From the NCBI GenBank assembly GCA_902801415.1, contig CADCIK010000003.1:1-58166 (forward strand): 58,166 bases of DNA, in the 5' to 3' direction. The notes beneath the pieces are model-generated. The model had not been told where the DNA came from. It saw only the letters and a program-made list of their open reading frames with translations, and did no database searches. Position 1 is the stretch's first letter, and every line of letters begins with the position of its first letter. Both the position numbers and the translations under genes were made by a program. Source of the DNA: an uncultured Lachnospiraceae bacterium. Lineage in GTDB: Bacteria > Bacillota > Clostridia > Lachnospirales > Lachnospiraceae. Positions 42,182 through 55,100 of the stretch are shown here, one piece after another.

Positions 42182-42283
42182 ACCTGTCTCCTTTTTTGAT
42201 GTATCCTGCCGTTGGAATTAATCTTTTGCGTCGATCAATCCTGTTGTTGGATTCTCTTTCGCAAGTCAATCGCTCTTGTCAAT

Positions 42284-42973
42284 TCACTCGATTGTATATC
42301 CCACGCCCCAGACCGTCTTGATATAGCGGGGGTGTCGCGCGGGCTCCTTCATCTTGGAACGAAGGCGCGCGATGTGGGCCATGACCGTATTGTTGCAGTC
42401 CAAAAACTCCTCGCCCCATACCTTTTCGTACAGTTCCTCCGATGAGACCACCTTTCCGCGGTGCTCACACAGATAGCGCAGGATGGAAAACTCCATAGGC
42501 GTCAGTACCAGCTCGCTTCCGTTGAGCCTGGCTTTGTGGGTATCCCTGTCGATCGTGAGTCCGCGGATCGTCAGCTCCGAAGGGGCCTCTTCCGGAGCGC
42601 CGCCCACGTTGTAGCGTGTGTAGCGGCGAAGCTGTGTTTTGACACGTGCCATCAGTTCCAACGGATTGAACGGCTTTGTGATGTAGTCGTCGGCGCCAAG
42701 TGTCAGTCCTGTGATCTTGTCCGTGTCCCGGATCTTGGCTGTCAGCATGATCACGGGAAAATAGTGCTCGCGGCGGATCTCCCTGAGCAGTTCCATGCCG
42801 TCCCCGTCCGGAAGCATCACGTCCAGAATAGCCAGCGAAATATTCTCCCTCTCCACAATGTCCATCACGCCCGCAGCCCGGCCGCATGTGATGACATTGT
42901 ATCCCTCGTTTTGCAGATAGATCCCGATCAGGTCCGCGATCTCTTTCTCATCATCCACAACAAGTATGTTCAT
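42284..42973 (-). CDS. OmpR-family response regulator, VanR-like
   Basis: 229 residues. The receiver domain has the acidic pair VVDDEKE, phospho-acceptor Asp51 in LAILDVMLPDGDG, MLTAK and the ADDYITKPFNPLEL Lys. The C-terminal winged helix has LTPMEFSILRYLCEHRGKVVSSEELYEKVWGEE and ends GYTIE. ATG 42973 with GAGG nine bases upstream is preferred over 42988 and 43024. Its partner kinase is the next gene. It sits directly downstream of the giant surface protein's terminator and could control that gene or an envelope stress response; this is inference. Confidence 0.92.
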   Translation of the reverse strand: MNILVVDDEKEIADLIGIYLQNEGYNVITCGRAAGVMDIVERENISLAILDVMLPDGDGMELLREIRREHYFPVIMLTAKIRDTDKITGLTLGADDYITKPFNPLELMARVKTQLRRYTRYNVGGAPEEAPSELTIRGLTIDRDTHKARLNGSELVLTPMEFSILRYLCEHRGKVVSSEELYEKVWGEEFLDCNNTVMAHIARLRSKMKEPARHPRYIKTVWGVGYTIE

Positions 42974-43032
42974 TGTAATAAACCTCATTAACCCATTTTC
43001 CAAATCCCGCAGATTATACCGCATTTCGGCCG

Positions 43033-43072
43033 CAAAGAAAACCCCTCCCCGGCATTGCTGCCGGGAAGGGGT
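43033..43072 (-). terminator. Intrinsic terminator of the giant surface protein gene
   Basis: A long GC-rich stem (43041-43053 with 43060-43072, one mismatch) is followed on the minus strand by TTTCTTTG. It begins 60 bp past the surface protein stop. Confidence 0.82.
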
Positions 43073-43131
43073 AATTCTTATTGCTTGTTGCGTCTTAGCC
43101 GCTTACTTACTGCGGTTCTCACACATCCGGA

Positions 43132-46100
43132 TCAAGCTCTGCGCTTTTTCCTCTGTGCAAGGACTGCTGCAAGGCCTGCAAGACCTACTGCAAATGCTCC
43201 GCCTGCTGCTGCAAGAGGTGCTTCATCTCCTGTCGATGCATCCTTGGGATCTCTCATGATGAAGATCGCATTTCCGTCATCGTCATAGATGTGATCATAC
43301 GTGCTGGAGAACTCTCCGTCCTCGCTCATCGTAAACTCAATGCTCTTTGCGAGATGGTAGCCGCTCGGAGACTTGACCTCTACGAAGCGGAATGTTCCGG
43401 TTCCGATCTCGATCAGGTTGATGATGTGGATCGATCCGTCGGTTGTCCACTCGTCGATGATCTCTCCGTCGTCAACTCTCACCAGACGGATCACAGCTCC
43501 CTTGAGCGCTTCGCCGGAATTCTCGCTGACCTTGTACAGGCCTGCCTTGAAGTACTGCCTGTTCACGAAGTCAACTGCGGTGTTGGGCAGGGCCACAACA
43601 TTCAGGTTCGCCGGGTCTTCGTCATCCGCTACTACTGTAACGGTGATCTCATACTCCAGTTTCTCGCCTACGTTGTAAGCCATATCTTCGAGATCGCCCT
43701 CTACCTCTGTCACAGTGAACCTGTAGACTTCTGCAAGGTCTTCGTACGCGTTGACGGTTACGGTGTATACATTTTCTTCCTCATCATATACTGCGCCTGC
43801 CTCTGCATCGGGATCCACCACATACCTGAATGTAGGATACAGGATCTTGCCCTCCGCGTCGTTGGTGACAGTCGTGATAAGGTTTCCTTCGCCGTCGCTT
43901 ACTGTGAAGCTGAACATTCCTTCGTAGTCCTTGATATCAGCGCCCTTGAGGATCTTCTCGCCGACGACTGTGTCTTCGCCCTTAGCCCTGTAGGTGTTGA
44001 TGAAATCAAGTCCTTCATTAGGCTCGATACTGACATCCAGGATGCCCATATCGTCCGCGTTGACTGCTACGGTTGCTGTCAGATCATAGTGGTTGACAAG
44101 CTCGTTGTAAGTCACTCCCTTGTAAGTATAGGTTCCGTCTCCGTTGTCCTTTGCGCCTTCAGGGATCACTTCATCGATCGTGTAGATGTAATCCTTAGGC
44201 TCATATGTCACCAGGTCGGATCCTTCCTCCGCATCTTCAGCGGGGATCACAGGCGTTACCATATCTTCAAGGTTGTTGGTTGTCAGTGTCAGTGTGTTGT
44301 TGGCCTCGTCATAGACGTAGCTGGTTCCTTCTGCCAGATGGTTTACAACGTACCGGAATACAGGATAGTTGATGGTTCCGTCTGCATTGTTGGAAACAGT
44401 TGCCAGGACATTTCCGTCCGCATCCTTGATCTCGAACTGGTACTCACCATCTGTCAGGTTACGTCCTCTGAGAGTCTTGGTACCGCTGATTGTGTCCTCA
44501 CCCTCTGCGTGGTAGAAGTTCACAAATGCGTTGCCAAACTTGAACTCATAGCCGAAGATCTTCTCGACAAATGTCAGCTCTCCTTCAGGTTTTGCATCTA
44601 CGCTAACTTCGATCAGACCCTTCTTGTTGTCATGGAGCGTTGCTGTGATCTGGAAGACTGCGGGATCATATGTCACACCGTTGTAGGTGTATGTTCCGTC
44701 CTCGTTCTCCACAGCGCCTTCAGGAACGACCTCGTTGACCGTGTAATAGTACTTAGTATCTTTTACATAGCCATGCTCGTCCTTATCCATGCTGTCAAGG
44801 TCATACTCGATCAGGTCGAATGTGACCGAACCTTCTCTCGTGTTGGTCTTGGTGTCTACCGTTTCAATAACATTTTCGAATGTTTCATCTGTGCGCTTGA
44901 GATCGAACGTGAAGTCATCTCTATTCAAGAGTCTTCCAAGCAGAGTCTTTTCTGCATACAGCTGCAGTGCGCCTTTTGCATGGTACTTGTTATGGAAGTC
45001 ATTTCCTTCGCTCTTCTCGATGGCGACATCGAGCTTCGCTACGCGCGGTTCGATTTCTTCATCCGTAGGTGTAACGGTTACGTTCAGAGTGATCTCTGTC
45101 GTGTCATACGTAAAGTATGTCTGTCCGTCATTGACCTCTTTGATCGTGTAGGTGAAGCCATTCTTAAGGTCTTCAACCCAGTTGACTGTAACGATGATCA
45201 CATTGTTCTTGGCATCATATACGGTGCCTGCTTCTGCCTGGTAGTCCACAATGTATCTGAATGTAGGATACTTGATGGTCTTTCCGGTGTAGCCCTCATT
45301 GATCATGTCAGAGCTCTTGACTCTTGCGATCTCATGGCTGCCTCTCTGATCCGGGATCTTCTCGCTGATGACGAACTCAAATTCTTCGTCCTCAGGCAGG
45401 CGGTATGTGAGTTCCTTGGAGCCGGTGATGCTCTTCTCGCCCCTTGCCTTGTAGTAGTTCGTGAACTTAGCACTGGAGTCTGTTGTCACGGTCACATTCA
45501 GCTTCGCTACATCGGTCTCGATCTCTTCTTTGGTCACTTCTACAGCTACGTTGATCGTATCTACGGTTGTACCGTCATACGTAATACCCGTCTCAGTGCC
45601 AACATTTTCTTTCACTGTGTAAGTAGCTGTCAGATCTTTTTCAAGGTCTTCCTTGCTCGCATAGGTCTTGATCACAGCGGTCAAGTTTCCATCCGCATCT
45701 TTTTCTGTCGTAAGTCCCAGATTAACTGCATCCGGATCTACTACATACTTGAAGACAGGGTACTGGATCACGCCGTTTGCATCATTCACTACTGTACCGA
45801 TGGCTTTTCCAGCTCCATCAGCAATTGTGAATGCGAACTCTTTTGCCTTAATCTCACGGCCATACAGGAATTTGGTTCCTTCTCCTGTATCTTCGCCCTT
45901 GGCTCTGTAGGTGTTAACGAAGTTCACATTCTTAGCATCTGCAGGAGTGGTTTCCACATTCACGTCAAGAACTGACTTGTCCTTAGCGTTGAGGGATACT
46001 GTCGCCTTCACTGCGTATGACTTAGTGTCATATGTAATACCAGCTGCATTGCCAGTTTCCTCAGTCACCGTGAATTCATAATCCTTAGGCTCATACTCTA

Positions 46101-49100
46101 CAGGATCAGCAGTAGCATCTTTTACATTGATGATGTTTTCAAGATCTGCTGCCTTCACTACGATCGTTTCGTGGTTTTCATTCTCCCAAGCGGGAAGCAG
46201 CACTGTTCCCGGTTTAAGAGAGCTGTCGACCACAAATTTCAGCTTAGGATACTTGATCTGGTTTCCGGTATTGGTGAGAGTAAACTCTTTGGTTCCGATC
46301 TTGATCTTGAAGGTGAATACAGTTTCATCGTCATCATTCTTAATCTCACGGCCTCTGAGTGTCTTGGTTCCGCTGAACTCGCCTTCTCCTTTTGCATTAT
46401 AGAAGTTCTCAAATGCGTTCTTGAACTTGTACTTTGCAAGGATCGCGTCGATCAGGCTGCCAAATTCATCCTCAACCTTGACATTGATCGTACCGTCTTT
46501 GTTGTCATGGAGTGTGACCTTGATTCCGTAAACATTCTTATCATAGGTTACGCCATCTGCGCCTTCATCCACTTCGCTGACAGTATAGTTGTAAACGGTA
46601 TCTTTTACAAATCCATGGGCATCTTTGTCCATGTCGTCAAGTGTATATGTGATTCTATCAAAGGTAATCGCATTCTTGACGTTCTTCTTCTCCTGCAGGG
46701 TGTTGCCCTGCTCATCCTTGAGCCGGAACGTAAACTCGCCGCTGTTCAGGATTCTTCCGAACAGAGTCTTTTCTGCAGTGAGCTCCATAGCGCCCGTTGC
46801 ATCATACTCGTTCGTAAAGTCATTACCTGTCGCTTTGTCGATTGTTACGGTCAGTCTGGACTTATCATCCTGGTTCACAGCAACATTGACTGTCAGATCA
46901 ATGACTGTCGTATCATAGGTTACACCCTTATAGATGTACTTTCCGTCAGTTGTTTCATCTGCACCCTCAGGAATGACTTCGCTGATTGTGTAGTTGTACT
47001 GGCTCTTGAGATCCTCAGCTTTCTTCACGTTGACAGTAATTGTATTGCTGGCTTCGTCGTATGTTGTTCCGGCATCCTTTGTGGAGTCTACCGTATACTT
47101 GAAAGTAGGATAATCAATTGCCTTCTTGTTCTGCTCGTCATTCAGAGAATCCGTGTTCTTGACGGTGGCGATCACTTTATCGCCTTCCTTGATCTCGAAC
47201 TGGAATTCTTCATTATCGGGCAGACGGTTTGTAAGTTCCTTAAATCCGCTGGGCTTAGCCTGTCCTGCTGCAGTATAGGTGTTGGTAAATACCTTTCCTT
47301 CTTCTGCCTCTGCAGTGACTTTCAGCTTGGATTCATCATCCGGATCAACCTCCGGTGTTACTGTAATTGTTTGCTTCGTCTTCGTATCGTATGTGATACC
47401 TGCCTCGGACTCTTCAAGCTCGTCTACCGTGTAGGTCGTTGCTTTCAGATCCTCAACTTTGTTTACGGTGATGATGACTGCTGTCAGTGCACCGTTTGCA
47501 GTCTCAAGTTCTCTTCCGGCCTTCGCTTTGGAGTCCACAACATACTTGAATGTAGGATACAGGATCTTTCCATTCAGGTCATTGGTAACTCTTCCGATCT
47601 CATTGCCGTCTGCGTCATAAACTCTGAACCAGAACTCGCGAGCTTTAAGCTTACGGCCTTCCAGTACCTTCTTACCTTCAGGCTTATCTTCACCATTCGC
47701 ACCATACGTATTCGTGAAGTCGAGCGCATCTGCATCAGACAGAGTGACTACGATTTCCTCATTGCTGCCCTCTTTCATCTTGGCTGTCGCCGTAAAGGTC
47801 TTGCGGTCATTCGGATACAGAGGATATGTAATACCAGCCTTAGGCTTGTCGCTGTTCTCCATTACGGTGAACGTATAAGGTCCAGCGAGTTTTCCAGGAT
47901 TTCTTACAGTTACAGTTACTACTGCGGTGTCGTTCTCACTATCAACTGTTACGCCCTCGGTTCCAGCTGCATCCAGGACAAATTTGATCACAGGATACTT
48001 GATCTTTCCGCCGGCTTCATTTGTGACGTGTCCGATCACCTTGGTTCCATAATACAAATCGAATGTGAAATCGCCATCCTTGAGTGTTTTTCCGTTCAGG
48101 ACCTTCTTGCCCGCAGGCGTCGCCTGTCCTTCCGCTTTCATAGGAGTGTTGGTAAAGTCTAACTCTTTAGTCTTACTCAGATTGACGTCCAGTACAGACT
48201 CATCTTTTTCGTTCATGGTGACTGTTGCGGTCACTTCATAGCTTACATCTGAATACTGAATTCCTTCTCTGATCTCACCGCCGTGCAGCTCGTTGAATTT
48301 GAACTTAAATTCTTTGGGCGTTTTGCCGTCTTCCTTCAGGAAGTCTTCGTAATTGCGGTAGGTAATAACGATCTCTTTCACATAGCCGCTGTTGCCAGTG
48401 ACTACCTTCATTCCAAGCTCGTCATCCGTTGCAGTAGGTTTGACCACCGCCTTGATAGTCGGGAACTGGATTGCCGCTCCTGCATTGGCTGCAGATGCTT
48501 CAGCATGTGTTACCTTTCCAAGAAGCGTCTCACCATCCGTAATATCATAGACGTTGAACTCATAGGTTCCTGCTTCAAGCTTCTGATCGTCATTTTCGAC
48601 GAACTTCTTACCTGCCGGTTTCGCCTCTCCTTCAGCACTATAGTAATTCTTAAATACGAAGTTGGAGAAGAAATCAGTAACAACCGTGTTGTTCTTCATA
48701 ACAGTGATCTTAAGATCTCCGTTATCGAGGTCTGTCACACGGACAGTTACAGGATACTCAGTTTCATCATATGTGACACCTTTGATCGGGGTCTTTGTGT
48801 CCTCTTTAATTGTGTACTGATAATCTACATAACGGTGTCCGTCTCCGTCTGTCTTGTTCATGACATCAGGATCAATGTGGACCGTGTAGGTGTCATCTTC
48901 TTTGACTACCTTTGTCGTATCCTTGTATCCGGCTTCATCGCTTTCATCAAGGACATAGTCGATCTGAGGGAATACGATATCGCAGTCATATACATTTTCA
49001 GCTGCGTTCTTCGCAGATACTACGGTATTATCCGCGTCGTTCAGAGCCGCTTCAAATGTAAACTCTTCTACTCTGAGTTTTCTGCCCTTGATGGTCTTCT

Positions 49101-52100
49101 TGGCGCCAAGCACCAGGCTTCCCTCAGCATTGTACTCATTCGAAATATTTGCATAATAGACATCGTTCTCGCCGGCGGTTACAACCTTACCATCGATCTT
49201 GACCTCTACATCGAGAGTATCATCCTCATCGTTGCTGGTGACTTTGACTTCCACTGTATGCTCGGTCGTATCATACGTAACGCCGTCCTTGTCGCCCGGT
49301 TCTTCTTTGATCGTGTACTTGAATGTAGTAGGTTCATAACCGGTAATAACGCCATTAGCATCTCTGATCGGAGTAAGGTCAGTGGTTCTGAACACGATCT
49401 CTCCGAATCTGACCTTGCCGTTTGCATCATTTGCCTTTGTGACCGGTGCCGTAGGAGCAGGCTCACTATCACTTGCTGCCTTTCCTGTCGGTGCACCGTC
49501 TATGCCGGTCAGCGTAAACTCGTAGTCCCCAGCTGCAACATCTACATTGCTTCCGATCAGCTCTTTAAGTGCGCCGAGCTCAACTTTGCCCTCATAAGGT
49601 TTATCCTTAACGCCAACTGCTGTAGACGGCAGGTAGATAAACTGGCTAGGGTCAGCCGTTTCTCCCTTCGTACGATTTGCAAGTCTTACCTGTACAATGT
49701 AGTTGATCAGCTCATATCCGGGAGGGGCCACAACTTCTTTCAGGGCCCATACTTTATCCTTATTGGCATAGATATGGCCTGTTTTTTCAACACCCTCTTC
49801 ATCCGTATAGGAGTAATCCTGGATTATGCAAATGCCGTTTGCACCGGTTGTATAGGTCCCCATGCAGTTCCTGCCTGCTTCCGCATCAGCAACGCTGCCA
49901 TAGAGCTCAAACTGTGCACCCGCAAGAGTCACATTGCTCTTTACTCTATCCGTTTTACGCAGCTTGATGTAATCGACACTCGCATCACCAAGGCTCTCCG
50001 GCACGAACTCAGGATTGGGTCTGACCCACTTGTTGTTCATCTGCATTTTGTTCCAGACTTCCATAGTGTGGTGCAGATCATCCGCTGTGTAGAGGATTTC
50101 TGCATGATACGTCATTTCGTATCGCTTACCATTGTCGATCTTGAATGTGATTACATTACCCGACATATTATAATCAACTGTTGTTTCGACCAGCTGATCA
50201 TTTTCATCATAGGTGTAGAATTTAATAGTAGACTCATCAACATACTGGTTGTCAGAGAACTCATCCTTACAGTCGACCTTTGTCTGGTTCTGATCTCCCA
50301 TCCACTTGGCCTCTGGATTCATAACAATCCTATACACCGCATAGTTGACTACCTGATCCGGATTAGCAGGATCAAAGAAGCTCTTCTTCTCAGCATTGTA
50401 GTTTTCAGCCTCTTTATGCAGCATCTCATACCTGTAGTTGTATTCTACCGGTGTCTTCTGCGTGGTCCAATCACTCAGGGGAAGTTCCTTGTACTGAATG
50501 TTATTGTAGAAAGACTTAACAACTTCTGTAGATTCTTCACCTGCCTCGTCCTGATCATCAGAGAGGTTCAGAAGGCCGAGGGAATCTGCATCCTTGGGCA
50601 TCAGGTAGAAGGTCAGTGTGTGATGCGGTGTTGTAGTATCACTCACGCCTTCGATCTTGATCGTGGAACCGTTTGTTCCATTCTCGGAGATTGTGACAGT
50701 AACGCCATTCGCGTTTCCGTTTGTGTCCACCGGGATCAGCTTGTTTGCATCGGCATCGCCCACATACTGGGCTGCCTCTGCTGCTGTCAGTGTTTTGAAA
50801 TACTCAGGTCTGATACCAAGATCAGAATCTCCGAACAGAACATCGTAGGTATCCTTGATCTCGGTCGTTCCATTCGTGGTCGTTGCAACAGAGAGGTTGG
50901 AAATATCCAGCGTGAACTTCCAGATGGGGTATTCCAAGCCGCCAATTCCGGTAGTCTTTGTCGGATATCCACCCCCACGCTTTACAACCGTAAGCGGAGG
51001 TACATCCGCATATGTATTGGTAACCAATACATTCGTATTGTCTTTTGTGACATTAAAGTCTGCTTCAAGACCGTTTGTCTTATCCGTGCCCACTGTGATT
51101 GTGGTCGTGCGGACCAGGCCATAGAACGGGTTGGCCTGATCGTCGCCTTCGTGCAGCACTTCCTCCTTGATGTGGTAGGTTCCTGCGGGAAGGTTCTCAA
51201 AGGTCATGGTTCCGACCTTGCCGGTGCTGTTCTTGACCATGTCATAATAGGTGAACACACCGATTTCATTGCCGTCGGCATCCTTAAGGACATTGCCGTC
51301 AGGATCTGTCACTGTGAACTTGAACTCTTTCTGCTGCTCTTCAGTCAGGTTACCGGTATACGAGATACTCTTGGTAACGACCAGTTTGCCGGCTTCCTTG
51401 TACTCATTCGTAAAGTCAACTGTAGACGAAGTAAACTTGTCAACATGTGCAGAAACGCCTGTTGTCTCATCATAGTCTGCAGTCTGTGCGTTTACTTTGA
51501 CCGTCGTAGTTCTTTCATAGCCTGCAATGTCAGCACTCTCAACAATTGTGTAATCGGCAGGTGCGTCAACCAGGATCTTATACCCGGGCTCGCCTGCATC
51601 GACCGCAGCCTTGATCTGTGCATATGTGATTGTAGCAATGGTCGCTCCTGTACTGTCTTTTACAGTGAAAGCAACCGCCGCCTTCTGTGCATCGGTCAGC
51701 TTATTGATCGCCGCATCGTCAACAAAGGACTTATTGAAGATGAGCGCGCCGACTTCCTTATAACTGTTGATCAGGTTGATCGTCAGTGTATCGTCTTCCG
51801 GAACTGCACCGGATGCACCCGCCGCGTCGTCATACGCCGTTTCTGCGTCGGTGCCCACTTTAACAGTTGTCGTTCTCTCGTAATACTGATCCTCGTAATC
51901 TGCCCCTGTCTCTTTGACCGTGTAGGTACCGGTAGGCAGGTTGTTGATAGTCCATTTACCGTCAGTAAACTCATCATAAGTCTTAGTGGCAGTATATCCA
52001 TCCGGACCAGTCACAGTGAAAGTCATCTTGGACAGATCGCAGTCACTATTCAGAGGATCACCTGCAAAGGTCTTGACGACCTCCAGGTTACCGAGCTTAC

Positions 52101-55100
52101 GGGTATAGGTATTTGTAAAGGTAATCTCTTTCTCATCGCCCAGTTCGATCAGAAGATTTCCGTCGGGCTCTGTCGTTTTCGTACATTTATAGAGCGTCGA
52201 TATACCCGTCCCATTTGTCTCCTTTACAATATAGACGCCGGTGGGTACCTTCTCGAATACCTTCTGGCCGTTTGCCATGTCAAAATAGGAGAAAGTTTCA
52301 GGGCCAAAGACGATTTCATTGCCTGTCAGGGCATTTCCATCTTCGTCGATCTTCGCATTCTTATAACCAGTCACTTTAAACTGGATCGCCTTCTTCTGCG
52401 CTTCCGTCAGGTTCTCATTATTGAGCTGAGAACTTGCTCCGAAAGCCTTCTTGACCACCAGCTTGCCGTAACCCGTATATCCGTTGGTAATATCAATACC
52501 AATATGGCCGCCAGCGACAACCGTGAAAGTCACTTTATGATCTGTACTCTTTACCGGACTGTTCTTGATCGAGCCCGAGACATAGAACAGTACAGAAGCT
52601 GTGTAATTGTCTACATCATAATTTGTCTCAACGATTGTGTATGTGCCCGGCTCAAGAACCAGTTGAGAAACGGGCTTGACACCCTGCTGCTCTTCAGCAG
52701 GTGTGATGCTCTCTGCTCTGTACGCATAGGTGCCAATGGGTGTACCGGTTGCAGAGGTTCCCGCATAGACAACGAAACGGATATGGTCTTTGACATAATT
52801 CTCGACCCTTCTCTGCTCCGCAGTAAACTGGTTCTCACCTGGATCAGGATTATCGGTATCGACTCCCTGTCCATCGATAATGACGTACTTAACAACGGTA
52901 ACGCCAACGCCGATCTTCAAATACTGATTGTAGAAATAAATATAGGATTCATTTCCAGCAGTAACCGGCTTTGCTGCCGAAGTATGACCATATGTGCGGT
53001 CGACCTCATTATCCCCGGTTACAAGCATGCTCCAAACGTCATTTTCGCCATGCGTATAAATTTCAGGCTTGTATTCATCGCCGCTCTCAACAACCTTGTA
53101 ATTGCCGGTGGGAAGGTCGATTCCCTTCAGCATCTCAGCCAGTGTAAACTCGCTCTGTCCATTATTTAATGTGACAACTGAATCGCCATGATCTGCATCC
53201 AGGATCTTGAAGCGGAGTTTCTTGTTCACCTCAGACTGCTCCGCAGCACTGAGCGCACCCACATAGCTCTTGGTGATCTTCAGCTTACCGCTGTTGACAT
53301 AGTTGTTGGTAAACTCAGCTTCGTGCTGAGAATCCTTGGCCACTGAAAAGGGGCTCGTCTTATTGGTGTTGGAGTTGCCGTCTAATCTTACAGTGGTCGT
53401 CCTGATATAATCAGCAAGATCCGCGTGGATCTCCTCGACCGTATAATTATTGCCTACAGGGACGTCAATGGAATATTCTCCGTTCTCATTCAGGTCAGAC
53501 ACTTTGACCGAATAAGAGTTAGTACCATTCGAGATTGTGAACAGGACCGTATTGGGATCAGTGAACTTAGCCTTAAACGCTGCTACAGAAGCAATGTCCC
53601 CGGTAACGATCTTCTTGATCTTGATCGTACCCTTGTCCTGGCTGTAGTCATTGTTGACCGTTATTTCAGCTGTCTCGCCGAATTTCACTTTCGATGTGCC
53701 AGGCGTAGAAGTACCTGTGCCGGAAACGTCACCGTCATAGGTTGTTACGCGGGTGAAATTCGTGAAATCCGCATTTCCGCCCTCAGTGACGGTATAGTTG
53801 CCGATGGGAAGATTATTGATTGTATAAACTCCGTCGGCTCCAGTTCCAAAATTCGTGCTATTGATCGTGACCGTTTTGGTATATCCGTTGGGTCCTGTGA
53901 TCGTCACAGTGGCTTTGGATTTCTTCTCGCGGAAGTTTTTGTAGTTCTTGTCACCCGTGACCTTTTTAATGATCTTCAGTGATCCGACCTTTGTGTAGAC
54001 ATTCTTGTAGGTCGTTTGCGCGGTCTCTCCGTCTGTGACAGACGCAGTGGTCTGGAGCGTAGTAGACGCAGTCGTGCCGCCATCGATAAAGGTCTCTACC
54101 TTTGTGCCGTTTCCGCTGGCTACACCATTTTCTTTGATCGTATAGGTGCCAACCGGAAGATTGCTGATAGTAATAGATCCGCTCGCGATTTCGGCATATG
54201 TGACCGTACGGGAATAGTTATTGGGTCCGGTAATGGTGAAGGTTACATTGTTCTTTAATGCATCTGTCACACCATCGCCGTCAAATTCTTTGGTCAGCTT
54301 CAGAGCGCCTTTCTTCTGTCTGTAATTATTTGTAAAGAGGGCTTCCGAATTTTTATCCTTCTCTACAGCGATATCACCGCCGATATTGCCTGTGCCGCGA
54401 TTCTGACCATCCACTGTAAACGAATAAGTAGCGGATGTGCATTCATAACCATCAACATTATCAGCGCTTTCAACCACATGATACGTACCTACAGGCAACT
54501 CGCTCAGGGTAAGCGCTCCATCCGCATTGTAGATATCATCATAGGTATAAACATGTCTGTAATTATTAGGGCCTGTGACAGTGAATGTGATCTTCTTCCG
54601 CTGTGCCGCGGTCATGTTGGTGCTGTTCAGCGCAGAACCGTTAGCAAAATTCTTCTTAAGGACAAGCTTTCCACTGTCCTGCACATAGATATTCTTCAGA
54701 TGGAAAGTTCTCTCATCGCTGGCAGGGATAGAATCAGTCACCTCTGTTACAGATGAAGAACTGAGAGTATAATCAGGGATTTCCAGGGTAGAAGTCTCCC
54801 TGACTGTATATGTTCCCTTAACAAGACCTTTAAACTCTTTTTTCGCCTGGTTGTTTCCCTGATCTACCATGTCGGCGTAAGTAAATTCAGGAATCACATT
54901 TCCATCCTTATCCTTTGCCCTGGCGCCGTTGGAATCAAAGATAGCGAAGACCATCTTCTCTTTTTCGGCTGCTGTCAAAACATGGTCGCCATTGATTTGG
55001 TTTTCCTTGATGACATTAATGCCGACAGTAAGATCGACAGGAATTAACGTATCATCGTCAAACTCAAAATCGTCGCCCTCCCCATTAACCATCATCTGAA

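Noticed and set aside
41066-42973. Vancomycin resistance operon, suggested by VanRS-like genes
   Set aside because: No vanH, ligase, vanX or vanY gene is adjacent. The similarity is only to the general OmpR/VanR branch.
48283-53169. A 1,628-codon open frame on the plus strand opposite the giant surface protein gene (also 46171-48162 and 43291-45975)
   Set aside because: These are antisense shadows produced by the codon usage and repeats of the real gene. They have no ribosome binding site, and their products are Cys/Ile/Val-rich with no recognisable domain.
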